Assembly (NCBI GenBank): GCA_964575895.1
Contig: CAZNTE010000039.1
Span: 1 to 12,284 of the forward strand
Direction: 5' to 3'
DNA: 12,284 nucleotides
From: Gudongella sp964575895
GTDB lineage: Bacteria; Bacillota; Clostridia; Tissierellales; Tissierellaceae
The translations under genes were made by a program, and so were the position numbers. Under the pieces are notes generated by a model, which saw only the letters and a list, made by a program, of their open reading frames with translations, was not told where the DNA came from and ran no database searches. Below are positions 7,852 through 12,284 of this stretch, piece after piece (position 1 is the first letter of the stretch; each line of letters opens with the position of its first letter).

Positions 7852-8316
7852 TTAGTAAAGCACTTTACTTTCATCTTTATCATACTCTATAAAAATTCTA
7901 AGACACTCATCTCTATTAATTTGGATTAGTTCTATAGTGGATACCCTATCATCTCTTTTAAGTATTTGATATAACAATTCATCATCAAATCCTATTGCTT
8001 TGGCATCTTCTCTGGTACATCCATAATAGACCCTTTTTATTCTTGACCAGTGGATAGCACCATAACACATAGGACAGGGTTCACAAGTTGTATATAGCTG
8101 GCAATCTGAAAGATCAAAACTATTCAAGGTTTTGGAAGCTTCTCTTATTGCCACTATTTCTCCATGGGATGTGGGATTATTGGTTCCAATTACCATGTTA
8201 TGTCCTCTTCCAATAACCATACCATCCTTAACAACTACGGAACCAAAAGGTCCACCATGTCTTTTTTTTATACCAATCATTGCTTCATCAATAGCTAGTT
8301 TCATAAAAGTATTCAT
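7852..8316 (-). CDS. guaD: Guanine deaminase (cytidine-deaminase fold)
   Basis: A 154-residue cytoplasmic zinc deaminase converting guanine to xanthine plus ammonia. The zinc site of the cytidine deaminase superfamily is complete: HGE (His51, catalytic Glu53) and PCPMC (Cys81, Cys84). It resembles Bacillus-type GuaD rather than tRNA adenosine deaminase (TadA): GGPFGSVVVKDG, NNPTSHGEIVAIREA, the GFDDELLYQ segment after the core, and a C-terminal tail ending in an aromatic residue. AAGGAGGG lies six bases before the ATG. It is transcribed divergently from adenine deaminase across a 101-base gap, which supports a purine role. The gap has a TATAAA box on this strand about 15 bases before the binding site and no room for a purine riboswitch. 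TadA is the main alternative, judged less likely. Confidence 0.85.
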   Translation of the reverse strand: MNTFMKLAIDEAMIGIKKRHGGPFGSVVVKDGMVIGRGHNMVIGTNNPTSHGEIVAIREASKTLNSFDLSDCQLYTTCEPCPMCYGAIHWSRIKRVYYGCTREDAKAIGFDDELLYQILKRDDRVSTIELIQINRDECLRIFIEYDKDESKVLY

Positions 8317-8359
8317 AAGGATCCCTCCTTCATATTTATACCCATATATAGGCTAATAA

Positions 8360-8388
8360 TGAATATTATTATGGTAAAGTGGTATAAT
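8360..8388 (+). promoter_or_regulatory. Extended -10 promoter for the adenine deaminase operon
   Basis: TGG-TATAAT (8380-8388) is an extended -10 element, with only a weak -35 (TGAATA, 8360-8365) 17 bases upstream, as usual for extended -10 promoters. The start would be near 8395, giving a leader of about 20 bases, too short for a purine riboswitch. The same GTGGTATAAT string precedes the miniprotein at 11552. Confidence 0.6.
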
Positions 8389-8417
8389 GAAATTAACAAA
8401 GCTTTGGAGGTGTAGCC

Positions 8418-10151
8418 ATGGATATGCTTGAAAAATATAAGAGAAGAATAGATTTAGCTGCAGGAAGGGATAAAGTGGAACTTGTCCTTAAGAATTGTAA
8501 AATAGTAAATGTTTTCTCCCATAGGATTATTAAGGGCAATATAGCCATTGATTCAGGGAAAATAATTGGGATTGGCGATTACCTGGGAAGAAATGAAATT
8601 GACATGAAGGGGAGGTATGTTGCTCCAGGTTTAATTGACTCCCATCAGCATATGGAATCATCCATGGTCACCCCAGAACAAGTGGCAAGAATTCTCCTTC
8701 CCCATGGGACCACTACTATTATAGCTGATCCCCACGAAATAGCTAATGTTTGTGGATTAGATGGAATTAATTTCATGATAAATTCCACAAGGAATATACC
8801 ACTCAATGTGTTTTTCATGCTGCCATCATGTGTTCCGTCCACTTCCTTTGAAAGTTCAGGTGCTTCACTCAAGGCTGAAGACCTAGAGGAACTAATGGAG
8901 GAGAGAATAGTTCTAGGATTAGGAGAGCTAATGGACTATCCCAATGTAATAAAGGGTGATGATGATGTCATCAAGAAAGCATTATTGGCGGATAGAAAGA
9001 TAATTGATGGACACAGTCCACTGGTAACAGGTAAGGACTTAAATGCCTATAAGATAAATGGAGTTAAGACTGATCATGAGTGCTCCAATCTAAAGGAGAT
9101 GGAAGAAAAACTTGATCTTGGAATGTTTATAGCCATAAGGGAAGGATCAGCAGCAAGAGATTTAGAAAAATTGATTCAGGGTGTAAATTGCCAAAATGAA
9201 AGACGGATAACCTTCTGTACAGATGACAAGCATCCTGGGGACATCTTAAGGGAAGGTCATATTGACTTCAATATAAGAAAGGCAATTTCTCTGGGGATTG
9301 ATCCTATAGCTGCCATAAAGATGGCCACTATAAACACAGCTGAATGCTACTACTTAAGAGATATAGGAGCAATTGCACCTGGTTATGATGCAGATCTGAT
9401 AGTTTTAGAAGATTTAAATGATTTTAAAGTTAAGGAAGTATATAAAAAAGGAGTCTTAGTTGCAAAGGATGGGATACCATTATTCAGTGTTTCTAAGCCA
9501 GACATCTCAATGGTTGATGATACTGTGGATATAGCAGATGTTAAGAAGGAGGACCTGGAAATTAGGCTAAAATCTGATATAGCTAAGGTTATTAGAGTTA
9601 GTCCAAGGTCCCTATTGACTGAATTGGTCACCAGAAAGGTCAGTGTTGATAGTGAAAATAGATTCGTATCCAACAAGTATATTGATATAGTAAAATTAGC
9701 CGTTATAGAAAGACATGGAAAAAGTAATAGCCTTGGTTTAGCTTTAGTGGAGAACATGAAGATTAGAAATGGTGCCATTGGAACTACAATTGCCCATGAT
9801 TCACATAATCTGATTATAATCGGGGATAACGATGAAGATATGCTACTGGTAATTGATGAAATAAAAAGGCTTAAAGGAGGAATTGCAGTTGCCTCAAGAG
9901 GAAAGATAGGAGAAAGTTTATCCTTGCAAGTTGCAGGTTTAATGTCACCCCTTCCCATGGAAGAAGTTTCAGAGGCTCTAAATAGAATAGATTATTTTAT
10001 TAAAGAAAACTTAGGAGCCAATGATGATATAGATACTCTTATGACCTTAAGCTTTCTAGCATTGCCTGTTATCCCAGATGTTAAGCTAACGGATCAGGGG
10101 CTATTTAATGTAAATACCATGAGTTTCATAAATATGGATGTGGAGGAATAA
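8418..10151 (+). CDS. ade: Adenine deaminase
   Basis: A 577-residue amidohydrolase-superfamily enzyme converting adenine to hypoxanthine plus ammonia; the length is about that of the Bacillus enzyme. Metal and active-site features are in place: DSHQHMES (His76, His78), GLGELMD (Glu170, probable bridging ligand), DGHSP (His199), TDHEC (His220) and FCTDDKHP (Asp269/270). The amidohydrolase fold is followed by the adenine-deaminase C-terminal domain (GGIAVASRGKIGESLSLQVAGLMSPLP, about residues 492-518). GGAGG at 8406-8410, seven bases before the ATG, fixes the start. It is divergent from guanine deaminase and separated by one base from the omega-amidase gene, with which it is almost certainly co-transcribed. 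No purine transporter is present in the window. Confidence 0.95.
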   Translation: MDMLEKYKRRIDLAAGRDKVELVLKNCKIVNVFSHRIIKGNIAIDSGKIIGIGDYLGRNEIDMKGRYVAPGLIDSHQHMESSMVTPEQVARILLPHGTTTIIADPHEIANVCGLDGINFMINSTRNIPLNVFFMLPSCVPSTSFESSGASLKAEDLEELMEERIVLGLGELMDYPNVIKGDDDVIKKALLADRKIIDGHSPLVTGKDLNAYKINGVKTDHECSNLKEMEEKLDLGMFIAIREGSAARDLEKLIQGVNCQNERRITFCTDDKHPGDILREGHIDFNIRKAISLGIDPIAAIKMATINTAECYYLRDIGAIAPGYDADLIVLEDLNDFKVKEVYKKGVLVAKDGIPLFSVSKPDISMVDDTVDIADVKKEDLEIRLKSDIAKVIRVSPRSLLTELVTRKVSVDSENRFVSNKYIDIVKLAVIERHGKSNSLGLALVENMKIRNGAIGTTIAHDSHNLIIIGDNDEDMLLVIDEIKRLKGGIAVASRGKIGESLSLQVAGLMSPLPMEEVSEALNRIDYFIKENLGANDDIDTLMTLSFLALPVIPDVKLTDQGLFNVNTMSFINMDVEE

Positions 10152-10152
10152 A

Positions 10153-10959
10153 ATGAAATTAAAAGTTGGATTAATTCAAATGAAAGTTGAAGATTCAAGA
10201 GAGGAAAATATCAAGAAGGCAGAAGAAGGTATTAGAAGGGCAAAAGATGAAGGTGCAGAGTTAATCATACTCCCTGAAATGTTTACTACTCCATATAAGA
10301 ATGAAAATTTTCCTGTATTTATGGAGGAATTTCCAGGACCAACAAATGAAATGCTAAGTAGGCTATCCAAGGAACTAGATCTTTATATTGTTGGAGGCTC
10401 TATCCCTGAAAGTGATTCTGGAAAAATATTTAATACATCTTATGTTTATGATAACCAGGGCAAGTTAATAGGCAAACACAGGAAAGCCCACCTTTTTGAC
10501 ATTGATGTTAAGGGAAAGATATCCTTTAGGGAGTCAGATACTCTTACCCCTGGAGATAGCTCAATATTATTTGAAGTCAAGGGTATAAAAATGGGTCTTA
10601 TAATCTGCTATGACATTAGATTCCCGGAATTTTCAAGGATATTAACCTTAGCAGGAGCAAAAGCAATAATTGTACCAGCAGCCTTTAACATGACAACAGG
10701 TCCAGCCCATTGGCATCTTTCTGCAAGAGCTAGAGCTTTGGATAACCAAGTTTATGTAATGATGTGTTCACAAAGCAGGAATGAAGAGGGTGTTTATGTA
10801 GCATATGGTAATTCACTCCTTGCATCCCCGTGGGGAGATATTGTTGATTCATTGGATGAGAAGGAAGGAATATTGATTACTGAAATTGATACAGACCATA
10901 TTAATAGAGTAAGAGAAGAATTGCCCCTGCTTAAACACAGACGAGAAGAAATATATTAG
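10153..10959 (+). CDS. Omega-amidase-like carbon-nitrogen hydrolase (Nit2 type)
   Basis: A 268-residue nitrilase-superfamily amidase. The Glu-Lys-Cys triad is visible: LPEMF (Glu42), HRKAHLFD (Lys111) and ICYDIRFPE (Cys152). Similarity to eukaryotic NIT2 omega-amidase is strong by eye: GGSIPE near 81, HLFDIDVKGKISFRES, the TLTPGDS segment, AFNMTTGPAHW and ALDNQVYV. Such enzymes hydrolyse alpha-ketoglutaramate and alpha-ketosuccinamate to the keto acid plus ammonia. GGAGG (10142-10146) lies inside the end of the adenine deaminase gene, and the ATG follows its stop after one base; earlier in-frame starts would overlap that gene and lack a binding site. Coupling to adenine deaminase suggests a shared role in releasing nitrogen. 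The exact substrate is inferred; other omega-amides are possible. Confidence 0.88.
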   Translation: MKLKVGLIQMKVEDSREENIKKAEEGIRRAKDEGAELIILPEMFTTPYKNENFPVFMEEFPGPTNEMLSRLSKELDLYIVGGSIPESDSGKIFNTSYVYDNQGKLIGKHRKAHLFDIDVKGKISFRESDTLTPGDSSILFEVKGIKMGLIICYDIRFPEFSRILTLAGAKAIIVPAAFNMTTGPAHWHLSARARALDNQVYVMMCSQSRNEEGVYVAYGNSLLASPWGDIVDSLDEKEGILITEIDTDHINRVREELPLLKHRREEIY

Positions 10960-10977
10960 GACCTTCGGGTCCTTTTT
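10958..10977 (+). terminator. Rho-independent terminator with UUCG tetraloop
   Basis: AGGACC (10958-10963), loop TTCG and GGTCCT (10968-10973), followed by T residues to 10977. The very stable UUCG loop closes a compact hairpin that overlaps the last two bases of the omega-amidase stop codon. It ends the adenine deaminase/omega-amidase operon. Confidence 0.9.
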
Positions 10978-11034
10978 AATTTGATGATAATCCTTAAGTA
11001 TTGGGTATATGTACTTTAACAGGGAGGTGTTTAT

Positions 11035-11508
11035 ATGGTTAAGTTCAGGAATATTGTCACAGCTTTTTTAACCAATAATGATAACATATTACTAATGAAA
11101 AGAGGTAGTGGCAATCCCATAGCACCAGGATACTGGTATGGAGTTGGTGGCCATATGGAACCAGAAGAGATCAATGACCCATATGGGGCAATTTACAGGG
11201 AAATTAAAGAAGAATGCAGTATTGATTTAGAGAATATAGATAACTTTGAGTTAAAATATATAGTTTATAACAGGAATGATGATGAGGTTGTTGTAAATCA
11301 CTTTTTCTTTGGTGAGGTAAAGACTCCAGAGGTAGTTGAAAACAATGAAGGAAGCCTTCACTGGGTACCTAGAGAAGAAGTATTGGAAAAGACCTTTCAT
11401 CCAGCCATTAAAAAGGTTCTAGAGCATAGTATAAAAAATAATAGAAGTGAAATTCTAATTGGTGTTATGGAATGTGATGAGCCATATATTTGGTGGTATC
11501 CTATATAA
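11035..11508 (+). CDS. Nudix hydrolase
   Basis: A 157-residue cytoplasmic Nudix pyrophosphohydrolase, a family that cleaves nucleoside diphosphates linked to another moiety using a divalent metal. The Nudix box runs from Gly39 to Ile63: GGHMEPEE, then INDPYGAIY, then REIKEE with Arg55, Glu56, Glu59 and Glu60. The spacing between Glu45 and Arg55 is nine residues instead of the usual seven, an insertion in the loop around NDP; the position after EE is Cys-Ser rather than the usual xG. The remaining sequence ends in an aromatic YIWWYPI tail. GGGAGGTG (11022-11029) gives a strong start. It is a single gene behind the omega-amidase terminator; a TTGATG...TATATG pair with 19-base spacing (10981-11011) is a poor promoter candidate. 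Substrate is unknown. Confidence 0.88.
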   Translation: MVKFRNIVTAFLTNNDNILLMKRGSGNPIAPGYWYGVGGHMEPEEINDPYGAIYREIKEECSIDLENIDNFELKYIVYNRNDDEVVVNHFFFGEVKTPEVVENNEGSLHWVPREEVLEKTFHPAIKKVLEHSIKNNRSEILIGVMECDEPYIWWYPI

Positions 11509-11512
11509 GTTG

Positions 11513-11521
11513 TGGTATAAT
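11513..11521 (+). promoter_or_regulatory. Extended -10 promoter for the membrane miniprotein
   Basis: TGG-TATAAT, preceded by GTGG as at the adenine deaminase promoter, lies eight bases after the Nudix stop. No clear -35. It gives the 34-residue ORF its own promoter, about 30 bases before its ATG, which supports that ORF being real. Confidence 0.55.
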
Positions 11522-11551
11522 AACATATATTAGATATTAGGGGTGTATATT

Positions 11552-11656
11552 ATGCTAGGACCAAATAAAAATGAAAGATCAAGCAGCATGTTAAAATTAA
11601 TGATAATTTTTGCTGTTCTAGGGGTTATTTTTGTAGCCTTATCCATGATATTATAA
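11552..11656 (+). CDS. Single-span membrane miniprotein (34 residues)
   Basis: A short ORF reading MLGPNKNERSSSM, then a hydrophobic helix LKLMIIFAVLGVIFVALSMIL to the C-terminus. The N-terminal dozen residues are polar with net positive charge and serines, and the last 20 form one transmembrane helix, so it would be a bitopic protein with a tiny exposed end. Supporting it are an AGGGGTG ribosome binding site at 11539-11545, an upstream extended -10 promoter and a perfect terminator whose stem begins within the stop codon. I do not recognise the family. Roles known for such miniproteins include membrane stress sensing, subunit stabilising and toxin action, but nothing here selects among them; there is no antitoxin-like antisense signal. 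Confidence 0.65.
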   Translation: MLGPNKNERSSSMLKLMIIFAVLGVIFVALSMIL

Positions 11657-11692
11657 TAAAGGAAGAAATCTTTTGAGATTTCTTCCTTTATT
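11655..11692. terminator. Bidirectional terminator, perfect 17-base stem
   Basis: Arms 11655-11671 and 11676-11692 are perfectly complementary around a four-base TTTG loop, with AATAAA at one end and TTTATT at the other. It is flanked by T-rich ends on each strand. The stop codons of the miniprotein (11654-11656) and of the minus-strand deacylase (11688-11690) lie in the arms. Confidence 0.85.
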
Positions 11693-12161
11693 TGCATACA
11701 TCACTGGTTATAAAATCTAAGGCCTTATCCAAATCCTTGGTAGTCAGTTGAACCTGAAGACCAATTTTACCTGCATTGAAGGTTATCTTATCAAGCAATA
11801 ATATAGTTTCATCAAATACAGTTTTGTAGGTTTTCTTCATTCCAAGAGGGGAGCACCCTCCTTTGACGTATCCAGTAACTTTTAGAATATCCTTAACCGG
11901 CAGCATGGAAATTGACTTTTCAGAAACAGCATTAGCACACTTTTTCAGGTTTAACTCGTAAGCCACAGGAATCACAAATACGTAGATTTCGCCAGTTGCA
12001 CCCAGGGTAACCAGGGTTTTAAATATTTCCTCATAGGATAAACCAAGCTTGCTTGCAACTGATTTGCCATCTATCTCACCATCGGTAGTGTTGTATTCAA
12101 GTATGGAATAATCCATGTTAAGGCTTTCTAAGTATCTAAGTGCATTTGTCTTGAGACTCAT
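11688..12161 (-). CDS. YbaK/EbsC family aminoacyl-tRNA deacylase (Cys-tRNA(Pro) type)
   Basis: A 157-residue cytoplasmic protein of the YbaK/ProX editing-domain family, which hydrolyses mischarged tRNAs, classically Cys-tRNA(Pro). Diagnostic elements are IFKTLV with the conserved lysine (Lys48) and the GGCSPLGMKK loop (from Gly101), the GxxSP motif lining the active site. Length matches stand-alone YbaK. The ATG at 12161 is preferred because GAGGAG lies nine bases upstream; an earlier TTG at 12170 directly abuts that binding site. Its promoter is well formed (see 12183-12211). It is convergent with the miniprotein. Substrate could be another mischarged tRNA within this superfamily. Confidence 0.9.
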   Translation of the reverse strand: MSLKTNALRYLESLNMDYSILEYNTTDGEIDGKSVASKLGLSYEEIFKTLVTLGATGEIYVFVIPVAYELNLKKCANAVSEKSISMLPVKDILKVTGYVKGGCSPLGMKKTYKTVFDETILLLDKITFNAGKIGLQVQLTTKDLDKALDFITSDVCK

Positions 12162-12182
12162 TAATATCAACTCCTCAATTAA

Positions 12183-12211
12183 ATTATATATATTTGGATT
12201 ATTTATTACAA
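12183..12211 (-). promoter_or_regulatory. Promoter for the YbaK-family gene
   Basis: On the minus strand TTGTAA (12206-12211) and TATAAT (12183-12188) are separated by exactly 17 bases, the best-spaced -35/-10 pair in the window. Transcription would start near 12176, just before the ribosome binding site. Confidence 0.6.
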
Positions 12212-12212
12212 A

Positions 12213-12284
12213 TTATAATATGAAGGGAGATTGAACACTCTCGCCACTTATAGAAGTGGGAGATTCCTGATTCATAGTCTTGTG
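12213..12284 (-). CDS. Possible C-terminus of an IS200/IS605-family TnpB (partial)
   Basis: A minus-strand frame enters from the window edge and encodes HKTMNQESPTSISGESVQ, then SPFIL and a TAA. The QES/AP..-type ending resembles TnpB (OrfB) C-termini, in which the coding end overlaps the right-end hairpin of the element. A stem-loop (12238-12262) and a TTCAA string lie just where such an end would be expected. Only about 23 residues are visible and there is no catalytic motif, so the identification rests on tail resemblance and context. Confidence 0.35.
   Translation of the reverse strand, partial: HKTMNQESPTSISGESVQSPFIL
12238..12262 (-). mobile_element. Hairpin resembling the right end of an IS200/IS605-type element
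   Basis: CCACTT (12244-12249) and AAGTGG (12254-12259) form a stem with an ATAG loop, extended by CTC/GAG across a TCG bulge. On the minus strand a TCAA tetranucleotide follows shortly after the hairpin (plus 12231-12234). In IS608-like elements a subterminal hairpin followed by TCAA marks the right cleavage site, and the transcript of this end forms the TnpB guide RNA scaffold. If correct, the element extends past 12284. Confidence 0.4.

Noticed and set aside
7852..8316. tRNA adenosine deaminase (TadA)
   Set aside because: The zinc motifs fit both, but the GFDDELLYQ segment, tail and adjacent adenine deaminase favour guanine deaminase.
8317..8417. Purine riboswitch between the two deaminases
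   Set aside because: The gap is only 101 bases shared by two promoters, leaders are about 20 bases, and no conserved purine-aptamer loops are seen.
9383..9958. Long minus-strand open frame opposite adenine deaminase
   Set aside because: The product is a low-complexity Ser/Ile/Leu-rich reverse reading of a conserved enzyme, with no start signals; a shadow.
1..12284. CRISPR array, tRNA or rRNA genes, prophage genes
   Set aside because: No regularly spaced repeats, cloverleaf-like sequences or phage proteins were found on either strand.

Overview
The window looks like chromosomal DNA from a low-GC Gram-positive anaerobe of the Clostridia/Tissierellia type. The grounds are A/T-rich codons, strong AGGAGG-type ribosome binding sites, TATAAT promoters, classic hairpin-plus-U-tract terminators, a lipobox lipoprotein and a large S-layer-homology (SLH) surface protein. 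The taxonomy is inferred; no rRNA or other marker is present. Genes are tightly packed, and no gap between genes exceeds about 150 bases.

Layout. (1) Bases 1-2231: an inverted repeat and TATAAT box lead into an apparent three-gene operon of two tandem nitroreductase-family flavoproteins and an RNA 2',3'-cyclic phosphodiesterase (ThpR), closed by a terminator. (2) 2242-2730: a small exported protein of unknown function, convergent with (3) a GH13 alpha-amylase lipoprotein on the minus strand (2756-4168). (4) 4263-4460: a 65-residue DUF1858-like protein, divergent from the amylase. (5) 4611-7801: a roughly 1060-residue SLH protein. Its only well-placed ATG is one frame away from the rest of the gene, at an A_AAA_AAG heptamer inside the signal peptide. 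(6) 7852-10959: nitrogen salvage, with guanine deaminase on the minus strand divergent from an adenine deaminase/omega-amidase pair on the plus strand. (7) 11035-11508: a Nudix hydrolase. (8) 11552-11656: a 34-residue single-span membrane miniprotein. (9) 11688-12161: a YbaK/EbsC-type aminoacyl-tRNA deacylase on the minus strand. (10) 12213-12284: what looks like the tail of a TnpB-type IS200/IS605 gene and its terminal hairpin, cut by the window edge.

How the genes fit together. The clearest functional group is 7852-10959: guanine to xanthine, adenine to hypoxanthine, and release of ammonia from omega-amides, all deamination or deamidation steps that recover nitrogen. The amylase lipoprotein and the SLH protein are both cell-surface components. 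The remaining genes are housekeeping or stress functions (nitroreductases, Nudix, tRNA proofreading, RNA end processing). Three convergent gene pairs share symmetrical hairpins that can serve as bidirectional terminators.

I see no CRISPR array, prophage or obvious new defence system. The points most worth a second look are the frameshifted SLH gene, the membrane miniprotein, the unclassified bulk of the SLH protein and the putative TnpB end.
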